Source: Thozetella sp. PMI_491 (taxonomy: Eukaryota; Ascomycota; Sordariomycetes; Chaetosphaeriales; Chaetosphaeriaceae). Taken from it: a DNA stretch of 64,000 nucleotides. The DNA lies in the NCBI GenBank assembly GCA_021432635.1, contig MU270033.1, forward strand, positions 1 through 64,000, read 5' to 3'. Each line of letters starts with the position of its first letter. The first letter of the stretch is position 1. This document shows positions 9,812 through 21,241 of the stretch, piece by piece. The notes beneath the pieces were generated by a model. That model was not told the DNA's origin. It did not search any database and saw only the letters and a program-made list of their open reading frames with translations. The position numbers and the translations under genes were made by a program.

Positions 9812-11946
9812 ATGGCATCTGTCTCAGACGCGACCTCAGACAGTGGTCAACGGTACGTATACGATAATCCAGAGCCTTACTCCTTTGTGAGGCTTCTTCG
9901 CCTCACTAGCCCGGTTGGCGCGCCTCGCATCGAAGGCGAGTTGGCCACCGTCCGGCTGAAAGGACCGCCAGTCGTCAGGCCGTTCACAGCCATCTCATAT
10001 ACATGGGGACAGAGCGACGCGACTGAGCGGCTCTGGCTCCAGAAGGACTGCTACGTGCCGATAAACAACTCTGCGAGCTATGTCCTGCGCCACATGCCCC
10101 GCGGGGGCGAGATCTGGATCGACTCGGTGTGCATCGACCAGGAGAATGCGGCCGAGAAGGAATGGGTCATTCCCAATATGCACCAGGTCTATGTGGTCGC
10201 CCAGGAGGTCAATGTCTGGCTGGGCCCTCCATCCGACCAAGCCGATGCTGCATTCGCCCTGCTGAGGATTATCGAGGGCCGTGGGGTCCTGTCGGATGAT
10301 CTAATAGAGCTATTTGCTAGAGCCCCTCCCGGATCTTCTGTGGACGAAATGGTGAGATTACAGAGGGTACTGCAGGATAATTGGGCGGCGTTGGCAGACT
10401 TACTGGACAGCCCATGGTTCAGAAGGTGCTGGGTAAGTACGATACCTGCGATGGCCTCGATCAGGTTCCTCGGAATGAAGTTAATGCTCGTGCTTAGATC
10501 ATCCAGGAGGTAGTCCACGCTCAGAATGTGACTGTCACCTGTGGTCGAGACGTCATTCCATGGACTTTACTAGAGAAGATCGTTGATGAGATTCTCGAAA
10601 CCCCATATCTCCTAAGACGCCTTCTCCGGTCGAAGGAACCCTCTTGCTCCCTTGAGGATGTCAAGGAAGCGAGAGGCGAAGATCAAAGAGAAGAGATTTC
10701 TACGAATCCGGCCGTGGGATCCAATAGTGTCGTCAAGACTGGCCAGCGGATTCCCACTGCTCTCTACGCAATCCGAGATCTTTCGTACATCAGAAGACTT
10801 GGAATAAAACAATCATGGGGGACGTTGCAGTGGAATTTACTCTTCTTTGCCGACAATCAGGCCACCAACCCTGTTGATCGGATTCAGGCTCTTGTCTGGG
10901 TTTCCTACGCCACTCTCAAGAATAAGGACCTGCCCCGTCCTGGCGTCTCGACAGTAGAGACATACACCCGGTTGACCGGCAGCATGATCCGTCTAAACAA
11001 AGAAATAGTTTCGCTCCACATGGCTGGCATCGGCTGGCCGGGCGGAATGGCCGACTTGCCTTCCTGGGTACCCGATTATACCATGGGGCATCGGCAACCC
11101 TTCCAAAGCGGGAGAATTACCATACTAGGTCGAATGACCAACACGTACTTCCGGGCCTGCAACATGGTTCTAAATAACATAGATGCAAATATTCTACCGG
11201 AGCGGAGCATATGGATGCTGTCGCTCAAAGGTATTTTGGTCGATACCGTTGGCCTTGTTGTTGAGCCCCCTAAACTACCGGACGGCATATGGGCTGCCGT
11301 TACCAAGGGCTCTCCTGAGGAAAGGAAGTGCTTGATTGCATGGGTCAACAACTTGGAGCGTTTACTGGATAAATCTAGTCATCCCCCTTCCCCGCGCCGC
11401 GATCGAAGAAGCAGTCGGAGACTCCCTGAGTGGCAAATTCTGGCAGACGTTCTAGTTGGCGGTAAAGACATATGGCAGACGAAGCTATACTATAGCCCTT
11501 CTCGAATTCGCTGGCTGGAATTTAGTGTCAGGCAGGGTTCTGACTTAAGCTCTGTTGATGGATACAAAGCTTTCGTGGCCATCTTGACTCGCCTCAGCAA
11601 CAATCCCGGCGTATCAGACCCATGGGAAAACTTGGACACCGATACTAGGGAAGCTGCGCAGGTTTTCTGTGAGGCCCTAGATGACTTCTCAGACTGGGCG
11701 GTCTTCAAGACTCGCAAGGGACATTTCGGTCGCGGCCCCAAGCTTACCAAAACCGACGACGCTGTTTGTGTCTTCGAGAGCGCGAGGACGCCATTCCTGC
11801 TTCGTCGCCCTGCATCAACTCTTATACACGCTCTAACACTTTGGAGTGGCTACCACCTTGTTGGAGAAGCCTATGTGGACGGCTGGATGGCGAGGCAAGC
11901 AGAATTCCTACCCTATTGGAAGAGGTGGTGGTTCCACCTCGTCTAA
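9812..11946 (+). CDS. HET-domain protein (heterokaryon incompatibility type)
   Basis: Two exons (9812-10432 and 10498-11946) around a 65-nt GTAAGT...TTAG intron give 689 residues. The HET core begins near residue 59 (FTAISYTWGQ), continues with IWIDSVCIDQENAAEKEW and VYVVAQEVNVWLGPP, and ends at WFRRCW just before the intron. The long C-terminal part ends with HLVGEAYVDGWM, the usual close of this architecture. HET domains trigger cell death after fusion of unlike strains in the studied cases. Most genome copies are uncharacterised, so the role here is by family. An upstream TTG at 9800 is in frame, but the ATG at 9812 is the natural start. The gene is intact, unlike the ankyrin and DUF6594 genes before it. 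Confidence 0.92.
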
Positions 11947-12062
11947 GATACCAACGCACGAGGGTTATTCTGTTTCATTTCACGCTACATGTATACATAC
12001 TTTCGTCAATTAGTATCCATACTTCCTTATTTCCTGGCATAGAGAAGGAATAACTAGTCGGA

Positions 12063-12488
12063 TCAATAAACTTCCCAGACTCCCGTCGTCATAACCTCGA
12101 TTACATGGCCTTCCCAATCCTTGACGTAAACGGACTTTCCTCCCTTTTCCCAGGTTGTCTCTGCTAGGATAGTTACATTCTTTTCTCGGAAATGGTCTGT
12201 CCACTCCTTTAGTTCCTCTGGCCCTGAGCATGCGAAGGCAATGTGCTGTCCGAGACCGATGGGGCTTCCGTGCTTGGGAATCATGCCTCCAGGGACAACA
12301 CGATCCTCAGTCACCCGCGCGCGGTCGAAGAGGAGGAGAAGCGTATTATTCGGCAGGTTGAAGCCAACAACTGCTGGAAGTTCAATGAAGGGCTTTAGCC
12401 CCATAACATCTTTGTACCATTCTGCCAACTTTGTTGTGTCTGACGTGTACAGAATTGATTCCACAATCTGACCTAGCTTAGGTGGCAT
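12063..12488 (-). CDS. VOC-superfamily protein (glyoxalase/dioxygenase fold)
   Basis: A single exon of 141 residues starts MPPKLGQIVESILYTSDT and shows the paired beta-alpha-beta-beta-beta modules of the vicinal oxygen chelate fold: KLAEWYKDVMGLKPFIELP in the first half, GLGQHIAFACSG and VKDWEGHVIEVM in the second. Candidate metal ligands are H (GQHIAFA) and E (GHVIEVM). Members include glyoxalase I, extradiol dioxygenases and resistance proteins that bind antibiotics, so the substrate cannot be read from the sequence. No signal peptide is present, so it is probably cytosolic. It ends about 115 bp from the end of the convergent HET gene. A TATATAAA element about 100 bp upstream suggests a TATA promoter. 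Confidence 0.85.
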   Translation of the reverse strand: MPPKLGQIVESILYTSDTTKLAEWYKDVMGLKPFIELPAVVGFNLPNNTLLLLFDRARVTEDRVVPGGMIPKHGSPIGLGQHIAFACSGPEELKEWTDHFREKNVTILAETTWEKGGKSVYVKDWEGHVIEVMTTGVWEVY

Positions 12489-12587
12489 TGTCGATAAAAG
12501 GCACGTCGTCTTGCGCTATACGTCTTTGCAATAGTTTTCAAGGTTTGGGTTTCAGTTATATTCTGATACAATTCTTTCGTGTCGTGC

Positions 12588-12595
12588 TTTATATA
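12588..12595 (-). promoter_or_regulatory. TATA-like element of the VOC gene
   Basis: TATATAAA on the minus strand, about 100 bp before the ATG at 12488. Confidence 0.45.
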
Positions 12596-12599
12596 TGAC

Positions 12600-13882
12600 G
12601 ACAGAGTTGGAGATTTAGGTCACGCGAAAGACGGACGGAGGTATCGGAGCCCCGAACCGGTACCCCGAGAGCCGGCGCTATGTTATTGGGCGACTGTTGT
12701 CACGGCCTAACCTTCCCCCGACCCTGATGCTGTAGACTAGCTACATTACTTTAACTTTATGCAAAGTACTATGCTATCGCTGCAATTTTCTGAACGCATA
12801 ACCCAAAGCCGAAGCCGAAGCCGGTAACCGATAGAGTCGCCATCTATTCTCCTCACGTGGCGCTCACGGATGGTAGCAATCAGGCGTGGGCATGGGGCCG
12901 AGACTGCTAGCAAAGCCGATACAATTAGGCGTGTAGCTTCTCAAGCATTTCGATCAAACATGATGGGTCTTCGTAGACAAGCGAGAAAGGAAGTGGCACA
13001 ACGTAGCTAGGTACAGCACCTACTAGATGCGGCTAAGCTAACGAAACGCGTGAACACTATACTACCTCTTTAGCGTCCCAAAAGGTCCAACCACTTAATT
13101 TAGCCAATTCCCCGGCGCGATTCAAGGGTAATTGGCGACCTTTCTCTGTGTTCCAATAGAATAGCACTACTAAGATTCTACGGGGTAGAGGGAAAACTAG
13201 TTCGACTAGATTAACCAGAGAGGCGACGGATGAGCAGTAAGAGAGGCATATGCCAGTTGGAAGAGATATTCTATGTCATATTTGGTTAATGGAGATCGTT
13301 GTCTTGATCGACCCAAGGTTAAAGCAAGTAATAAAGGAGACGAGAGCTGCACAGAAAGGATAGATAGCTTTCGGTGAACTTCGGCAACGCCAAGCTCTAG
13401 GAATGGTCATCGCCGGTTTAGGAAGATGAAGATGGAGATTGGGTGGTCCAGGGGATTGTAGGCTACCTAGTGTTCCTATACATATCATCAAAGCACTGGC
13501 TCTCTAGTACTTGCCACAGCCTTACAAATCCTCCATCCGTTTGTGCAACCTCATGATCTTACCGGCGCGTTCATGCCGAAGATCATATGCGTTTAGCCGT
13601 GGCCAGCCCGTGAATACACGCGCAATCTCGGCAGGAAATGCATCGGAAGCCGATTCCCGGGGAGAGTATTTGCGGGGGAGTAGTACCAAGAATGCAACAT
13701 GCGAATTGTGACAAGGTCAAGATGCGGGGAGGTGGGGACATCAACTGACGATCCAGGCCCCCTCCCCAGATTCCCATGCAACGGGCGAGGTTCTTGCCTT
13801 TCTTTTCTTCTATTTAATTCCTATTTCGAGAATAAAAAGTCGCGTTATATCCCTAACCAACACCCACGGTTATAAACTTGCC
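12600..13882. other. Long intergenic region
   Basis: Frames of 60-95 codons occur on both strands without recognisable content. A short CCGAAG triplication lies near 12806-12825. No gene is supported. Confidence 0.4.
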
Positions 13883-15649
13883 ATGGCTACTGAAAAGGTT
13901 GATACGACAGAGCATGTCGAGAAAGGTGTTGTTAAGGTAAGTCGATGATAACACGATGAGTACATAGCATATCTGACACTAAGCAGCGAAGTCAGAGCGG
14001 GGAAGAGGAGGGGAGGGAAATGGGCGACCTTCTTGACGAAAAAAAGAACAGTGACTTGAACCGTCGCTTGGATGCGCGGATAATACCCTTATGCTGCTGG
14101 TTGTATCTGCTCAACTTTCTCGATCGAGGGAACATTGGTAATGCGAAGGTCTTAAACCAAGAGTCCAATGACGATCTCCTGCACCAGACGGGTATGGATG
14201 CCAACGGGTATGCCATTACTGTGACGCTATTCTCAGTGGCATACGCTGTCTTTGAGGTCCCCTCCAACTGGGTGATGAAGCATTACGTACGGCCGTCCGT
14301 GTGGCTTGCCGTATTACTTGGGTGTTGGGTATGTCGATTTCCCGGTCTTATTCCGGGGCGGTGTCGAGTAGAAGATGCAGGCTAACCAATTTCCATTCAG
14401 GGCGTCTTGACAATAGGCTTCGCTGGTGTACGAAATTACCCAACGGTGCTCGCTCTGCGGTTACTCATCGGGATGGTACGCACTACATCACCACCTCTGG
14501 CCCTACTTACAGGATAGCTCACTGATGATAACGAATAGTTCGAAGCGGGATTCTTTCCTGGTAAGCATGGATAAGTGCTAGTGACACGCAGACTGGCTAT
14601 CCATTAACAACCCTATCATAACAGGTATTGTTTATTTCATCACGATTTGGTACCGTCACAATGAGCGGGCAGTGCGGATCGCGATGGTTATTGCCTTCTG
14701 TAATCTCGCGGGGCCTTCGGCGGCGCCATTGCCTATGGCATAGGGCACGTCAACGGCGCCGGAGGGCTGCAGGGATTCCGGTGGCTCTTCATCATTGAGG
14801 GCGTCGTAACTGTCCTCAGCGTGATTCCGATTTTCCTCATCCTGCCTGACTATCCTAGCCGGGCCAAGTTCCTGAGCGACTCGGAGAAGAAATTCGCGGA
14901 GGACAGGGTCAAGGCGCGCGGAGGCGGATATGTGCGGGACCATGCCACTCGCAAGGAGTTGATGGAGACATTTTTAAACCCCCGCATGCTAGCGCACTAT
15001 ATCGCCTACGTACGGTTATTTCTCTTCTGCTACCTTCATATTTCTTCTCTAACAACGGATATTCTAGGTTGCCAACGTCGTGCAGCAAGGTTCCTTCACC
15101 TTCTTCGCTCCCACCATCGTCACTGGGCTCGGTTTCCAGTCGATCCAGGCTCAGCTGCTCACAGTTCCACCATGGGTGGTCGGGTTTGTCGTCGCCATCG
15201 CCATCTCCTATTCCGCCGATCGCTTCGACGCCCGCGGCTGGCACATCGTGGTAGCATCGGTGTGCGGCGGCACCGGGTGGCTCGCTGCCGGCCTCCTCCC
15301 CGCTGACGCCTACATACAGCGCTACGGCTGTCTCTGTTTGGCAGCTGCCGGAGCATTCCCCTGTGCGCCGTCTATGACGAACTGGGTCACTTGCAACACG
15401 CCCAGCCTGCTCACGATTCCTTTTGCGATCGCCTTACACAACTCTTGCGCCGGTATCGGGCAGATCATCGCGCAGTGGATCTGGAAGCCGGCGGAAGTCA
15501 AGCAGGGGTACCCGACAGGCAACTTTGTGTGCGCATCTTGCGCCTTCTTCGTCGCAATAGTGGCGGCGAGCCTCCGTCTCTGGTATGGGAGAATGAATGC
15601 TCGGAACGCGAAGGACGCCAGAGGAGAGGAGAGGATCTGGTCGTATTAA
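13883..15649 (+). pseudogene. Allantoate-permease-type MFS transporter (Dal5 group) with one apparent frame break
   Basis: Exons are read as 13883-13936, 13987-14328, 14401-14475, 14539-14560 (a 22-nt micro-exon), 14625-15009 and 15068-15649. The start is MATEKVDTTEHVEKG. Family signs are LNFLDRGNIGNAK in helix 1, EVPSNWVMK and FEAGFFPGIVYFITIWY. The family moves organic anions such as allantoate, ureidosuccinate, nicotinate or dipeptides across the plasma membrane. The exon sum is 1460 nt, one short of a multiple of three. The text shifts at a GGGG run near 14710: AFCNLAG continues in the next frame as AFGGAIAYGIGHVNG. So either one base was lost in the gene or the assembly dropped one base in a homopolymer. 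All splice sites look intact, which favours a very recent loss or an error. The neighbour at 15880-17013 is a possible regulator on the opposite strand. Confidence 0.8.
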
Positions 15650-15879
15650 GCGAGATCTCTCTAAGCCATATCGAAACTTTGTTGGCATCATCTCTCTATG
15701 TTCTCATGTTCGGTCCCTTGCCCTAGAAAGAGGATATTGTGTTGGCTTGCCTGGGTGACTGAGATACGAGTTGAGTTCTGGTCCGAGAGCATTGGGCTAT
15801 GCGTATGTTTTATTGGACTGTGAGTCCCAGTGTCCATATATTTGGGGAGACCTGACGGTACCAAGTTAGCAGGAGTACT

Positions 15880-17013
15880 CTAGAGGACATTGATCGCGTA
15901 CTTGAGGATGATCTCTTCAAGGAACCCCTCCAGTCCAAGTGAACTTAGACCGCCCCCCATCATAATCATGTTAGTAAGGGCGCATAGGTGAAGCTTCCAT
16001 TCCTTGAGGTTGCCGAGACTGTACTAGAGTTGATCAAAAATAAAGTTAGGATCCATTCGGGGTTGTAGAAGGGCAGAAGACCTGCTGACCGATTCCCCGA
16101 CAAGTACCATGACCATTGCAATGGTGGTATCGCTTAGCCTGGTATCCTTTGACGACAAGGATTTGTTAAGGAGCCGGATGCATTGCCCCCTATAGGCGGT
16201 GTACATGCTATCATAAGTCTCAAACCTGCTCAGCGTCTTCAAGCTGCGGCACGACTGGAGCAATAGCGAGGTAAGAAGGCCGAGGTCTGCCAGTGCAAAC
16301 GGTAACCAGCACTTTAGTTGCATGCTGGCGAATCGTGCCTTGAAATTTTCGTCGGCTTGAGGCGACCTTTCAGTACAGCCCATGCTATGGCAGCTTCCGT
16401 TCAGGAACATGACAACATAGCCAATATCTTTGGAACCGCGCGTGTTAGGCGGTCTAGGAGCAAGACCAACATACAGGGCGGGGAACATACAATGGTCAAG
16501 CAGCACGGCTTCCGTAGCCGAGAGCGGCCGCGCCGGGTTCCAGTGCGGGTCTACCTTTGAGAACCAGGGGATTTGTGCCGAATCACGCGCACTCAACACG
16601 TCGCCCTCATGCTCCTGCGTGCCACACAGGCTAGGATTGCTCTTGGCTCTACCTATCCGGTTGCCGCAACGCGCCAGGCTCTTGGGCTCCTCAGCTGACA
16701 CTAAAGGCTCCATGCTAGATATCCGAGCTCGTGCGCGAGCCCGACTGTCCCGGGTTGCATGCGACCTGATTTGACTCAGGTTTCTACGGTTGGTGGCATC
16801 GCTTGGGTGCGCTGCGTTGATGAATTGGAAGTTGATAGGTCGGCTCGCTAATTTTTCCATGTTTCTCATGTCTACCGAGAGCGAGGTAGGATAAGGAGGA
16901 TTCATGCGGCGATCAGCTACGTCGGTGTTTGTGGAAATAGACATTGAAGCTGTGCTTGTCTCGAAAAGACGGATTCGCCAGCGGCTCTCGTCATCCGAAA
17001 TGGACCCGAGCAA
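15880..17013 (-). CDS. Fungal-specific transcription-factor-domain protein without a zinc cluster
   Basis: Two exons (17013-16082 and 16018-15880) total 1071 nt, 356 residues. The N-terminal part has the signature often seen in this group, FQFINAAHPSDATNRRNLSQ followed by IRSHATRDSRARARARI. The rest is the helical regulatory domain (LDHCMFPALYVGLAPRP, KCWLPFALADLGLLTSLLL, YRGQCIRLLNKSLSS), closing with LGNLKEWKLHL and a Gly-Met-rich segment. No Zn2Cys6 motif is present, as in many members of this fungal domain family. The intron donor is GTCTTC, a weak match to consensus, chosen because it restores the conserved GNLKEWKLHL reading and an exact codon count. It may regulate the neighbouring transporter or reductase, by position only. 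Confidence 0.75.
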
Positions 17014-17396
17014 ATCCTTTAAATGGATTAGCGTCTCCGGCAGTTAGTTAGCTGCCGTCCCACAGAAAGCGCAGAGCGAGTCATTGATCTATGTGTAACG
17101 TCTAATTATGGAAACTTGGGGCTTGAATCTGCTAGTAGCTTTTTTGCCAATTGTTAAAAATGCCTTCTATAGCATACGAGCTACTCTAACTTTAGGTACC
17201 TACCTATCTATCATGCTGCAGATATCTAGTGGGTGGGTTTTTCCTCTGGGCGGCACAAGGTAGTAAACCAGAAAGTATTAGAAAAGCATATCCTCCGAGG
17301 ACTGGTCCTTCAGGATTAACTACAAACTCTCACGAATTCCATCGGGGCTGTAAAAAACCGAGGTAGAGATCCAAGCACTGCGGCGGACGGATTATT
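17014..17396. other. Divergent promoter region
   Basis: It separates the transcription-factor-domain gene (minus) from the reductase gene (plus), so both promoters must lie here. The sequence around 17130-17220 is AT-rich. No specific site is claimed. Confidence 0.5.
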
Positions 17397-18502
17397 ATGG
17401 CTTTTCATCATCCTACGGCCATCCCAGAGGGCTCTCTGGTCCTCGTCACAGGAGCCACATCATACCTAGCTTCATACGTTATTAAGGGCTTTCTCGAGCG
17501 CGGTTACCGCGTCCGTGGGATTGTCCGAAATCTTGCCCACGCCGTCTGGCTGATGGAAGAAGTGTTTGCTTCTTTTGCCCAAGACGGCGTGTTTGACCTG
17601 GTCGAGGTTCCCGACATGGCTGCCACTAACGCATTCGACGGCGTGGTTCTCAACAGCGGCGCAAGTGCTGTCTTACATTTTGCAACACCTTTTCACTTCA
17701 GCCCAGACCCGAATGAGGTGATTCCACCGGCCGTCGATATGATCTTAGGTCTCCTTCGCGCTGTTTCCCAGGAGCCTTCCGTCAAGAGATTTGTTCATAC
17801 ATCATCAATCGGGGCAATATACTCGCCCAAGGGAGGAGTTCCGGCTGTATTGACCAAGGATTCATGGAATGATGCTGCTTTGACCAAGGCATGGGCTCCC
17901 CCGCCGTATGACCCACAGCGCGCTCCCTACGTATACGCGGCAAGCAAGGTCGAGACCGAGAGAGCTCTATTCCGGTTTATAGCGGACAACAATATAGGGT
18001 TTACTGCTGCCACAGTCAACCCCTTCTTCGTTATCGGTCCGGTACTGCACAAGCGATATTTGGGGCAGAGCACAGCCGGCTGGATCCATAACACATTCAA
18101 TGGCGAACCGGGCTTATTTGCCCGCATCCCCCCTGGTATGTGTATCCCCCAGCCACGTGCCAAATATGATCCAGGGCAACTGACGTCAAATTGATTGAAG
18201 GATGTCAGGTAAATGTAAAAGATGTCGCTGTTCTCCATATTGCGGCTGCCTTGGACCCTGAAGTCCAGAACGAACGACTCCTTGCTTGGGCTGAGCCCAT
18301 CAACACCAACATAGTACTGGCTATCCTGCGTCGCCTCTATCCTGACCGAAACTTTATTGATGATATCCCAACTCAAGAACCTTGCCTAGCCACTATCGGA
18401 GATGAGAAGCGCATGTTAGAGCTGATGAAGAAATGGGGAGAACGAGAAAGCTGGACACCGCTCGAGCAGGGTGTGCGTGAAGGGGTGTACCTTGAGCCTT
18501 AG
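17397..18502 (+). CDS. NAD(P)-dependent epimerase/dihydroflavonol-reductase-like enzyme
   Basis: Exons 17397-18135 and 18201-18502 total 1041 nt, 346 residues. The N-terminal Rossmann start is LVLVTGATSYLASYVIKGF, with Ser in place of the usual second Gly. The catalytic YxxxK pair is in YVYAASKVE, and the substrate-side helix text is FVHTSSIGAIY. This is the extended short-chain dehydrogenase group that includes dihydroflavonol-4-reductase-like and methylglyoxal-reductase-like enzymes, which reduce small ketones or aldehydes using NADPH. The conserved NVKDVAVLHIAAALDPEVQ stretch after the intron confirms the acceptor at 18200. No signal peptide is seen, so it is cytosolic. The specific substrate cannot be assigned. 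It ends about 230 bp before the convergent M20 amidohydrolase gene. Confidence 0.88.
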
Positions 18503-18730
18503 GTTCTGATGGAGAGGAAAAGATAGGAGATATCCTTTCATTCTGGATACTCTAGTATATTCTTATTTAGGATACAAATCAAATATCACCATGGTTAATG
18601 CATCCATAATAGTTGAAAATATTTCTTTGATTGTGGGCTTTTATAAACAGGACTACCTAAAATGCCAGCCTTGATTGCCAGATCACCCAACACGCAGCCC
18701 TTTTCTCCAGAACACAAGGTCCAAGTTGAA

Positions 18731-20008
18731 CTAATTCTTGAGTTTCTGCTGTTCAAAGTATTCCTTAACCTCTTGTGCAAGACCATCGTCTGTTAAGAAG
18801 CGGTAACCGGTGACGGCCATGCCCTCAGTCGACAGAAGGCTGCGGTCAAACGAAGCAGGCAGGCCCGCCCCGTTCGCGAATCCCGCCGTATGTGGATACG
18901 CTCCGTTCTCAGACGGAATGCCGAACAATGCCTGCCAACTCGGGCACTCGTAGCTGACGTTTCCTTGGTCGGTCGACGCGGGGCTTGTTCGACCAATATT
19001 GCACTGCACCTTGTGGCCGAGCTCCTCCATCGCCTTCTGAAACGCCTTGCAGATCGGGACGCTAGTCTGGAGGTCTGCGTAGGCACCCAGTATTTCAATC
19101 TCGACCTCGCAGCCCGTCGCCTCGGCGGCTCCCCGGAAACACCGGAAAGCGCGCTCCTGCAGCGCCGTCGCCCGGGTCATGGTCGGTGCGCGAACCGAGA
19201 ACTCGAGCACGGTCTTCTCAGGGATGATATTGGGACGCACACCACCCTCCAGGAAGATGCCATGGATCCGCTCGTCTGGCTTGATCTGCTGCCTCAATGC
19301 AGAGATGTTATTGTAACCTGCGACCGCGGCGTCCAAGGCGTTGATCCCTTCCCAGGGAGACAAGGCCGCGTGGGCAGGCTTGCCCCGGTACGTCACCTTG
19401 AAGCCCGAGATTGCTAGAGTTTTGTCGAAGGCGTCGCCCAGCACGTCGTCTGGGTAGACGCTCGAGGCGGTCGGGTGCATCATCAAGCACGCGTCCACGC
19501 CCTTGTACGCACCCTTGTCCACCAGCTGGATCTTGCCACCAATCGCTTCTTCGGCCGGCGTGCCCAGCAGCCGCACACGACCGGGCTTGCCGCTCGCCTT
19601 CAAAGCGTCTCCGACTGCTAAAAAGGCCCCTAGGGAAGTCGTCGCAATGAGGTTGTGGCCGCAGCCGTGGCCGATATCTGGAAGTGCATCATACTCTGCG
19701 TTGAATACCAGCACTCTCCCACCGGATCCGATCTCGGCTTCAAACGCAGTTTGGATGTCATACGCATGTGGAGTCACTTTGATGTTTGCGCTCTGAAGTG
19801 CATCCACGATTGTGTCGTGTGCAGTAAACTCTTTCAAAGCGAGCTCGGGATTTGAGTATATCTGGCCTCGAGATTAGCCAAATCGAGCCATGGAAACGCT
19901 TCAGTCCGAGCACCGGAGTCGAGATCATACCTTCTCGTTGACCTTCCAGAGCAGATCTCGGTGGTCGGCCAGGCTCTGGTGGATCACCCCCGAGCCTTCT
20001 TGGTCCAT
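18731..20008 (-). CDS. M20-family amidohydrolase/dipeptidase
   Basis: Exons 20008-19931 and 19861-18731 give 402 residues from MDQEGSGVIHQSL. Metal-site motifs are visible: PDIGHGCGHNLI, GTPAEEAIGG, CLMMHPT and ASTDQGNVSYECP. A dimerisation (lid) domain lies between them. This is the subgroup of peptidase M20 domain-containing protein 2 and aminobenzoyl-glutamate-type amidohydrolases, which split amide bonds of N-acyl amino acids or small dipeptides with two metal ions. There is no signal peptide. The start is uncertain: an upstream exon ending at 20140 (text DAKCDARQYSEESNAV) could join through a 54-nt intron to CKAIARIKTLLDCF just before MDQEG. The gene lies next to the reductase and close to the hydantoinase/oxoprolinase gene, so an amide-degrading context is plausible. 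Confidence 0.88.
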
Positions 20009-20140
20009 TTTGTCGGAGTGAAAGTCACCACGCTTGAAGCAGTCTAGTAGAGTCTTGATCCGCGCAATGGCCTTGCAGCTGATTTCTAACTAATGAAGCT
20101 TTCATGAGATTGCTAGATAATAGAGAGCGATGCGGTTACC

Positions 20141-21241
20141 TACGGCATTCGACTCCTCGCTGTACTGCCGCGCATCGCACTTGGCATCGCTAGATAAGGT
20201 ATAGCGTCGGGGTATAGCTTCCCACCTGAGAGTGGATAAGGTAGGGAGGCTATGGAGTAGATGGTGTTCCTTATCATTCTGGAGTGGTTCGGTTGCTCCG
20301 CACTTGACTTGCCTAAGCGACCGCTAGTTGAGCAATTTACCAGGGCTTCAAAATGGGCATTTAGGGTAAACGCGCGAGGAGTTGTTGTGGTAGACCCGAG
20401 CGCTGCCGATCTTCAGTCTGTTAATTATCATAGCGTGAATGAAGCCTCGAGGTAGCCTATACGGAACTTGGGTAGGTTGTTAGCTGGGCCCGGAGAAAAG
20501 ACTGACGCGGCCTAGGCCAACTATAGTAGAGGGCCTAGCGAATTTAGAGGATAGTCTGGTGACAAAAGTCCCCACGTATTAGGGACATTAGTAGCTGGGC
20601 AAGGGGGTGTTTCCACCATCGAAGCCCGGCCGGTCTAGCCGGTCTAAACCCGGGGTTGGATGAAGTTGGAAATAATTAAGCTATCTGCGAATTGGAGAAA
20701 CCCAGGGTCCCCTGGACCCGGGGATGCGATAAGAGCTTATCCCTACCCACTGGACACTGTCCCAAGATTAGCACGAGTTGACGCTCCATCAGCCTCAACG
20801 CAAATTGAACCCAGCACGGCGGCTGCAGCAGTAGCGCAACCATTGTAGTGGTAATGCCCTTGATAGGATATCGAGATAACCTGAATGCCAGAGCTACTCG
20901 GCCGGGTTCACCGGATAACAATGCCTCCCCCACCGTACTCAACCGGATGTGGGCACGATATGGCTTGCTCCACTCGTCTCAAAATCCACTAGCTCAACAC
21001 TTGATAGACGTCTAGAGCGATCTCGGGAGTTCGGCAGCTCGCAATTCCAGGCAAGCTTAGGGACAAGAAGTAAGACGAGCAATCCATCATATCTGGTTGA
21101 AATGAAACTTCATGCATTACTGCACTAGTTTGATAGCAAGTACAGGTTTCCCCCAGCACGAGGTTTTCAGAACTAAGGTAGAGACTAAGCTAGCCGATTA
21201 TCTACACCAAGTCGGATCATGGCTTAGGAGTCAACGCGATC
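20141..21241. other. Gap, no gene seen
   Basis: It may hold upstream exon(s) of the M20 gene near 20141-20206. A CCGGTCTA direct repeat occurs near 20629-20646. No other feature is supported. Confidence 0.4.

Noticed and set aside
12800-12830. Triple CCGAAG repeat
   Set aside because: Three short units only; likely chance.
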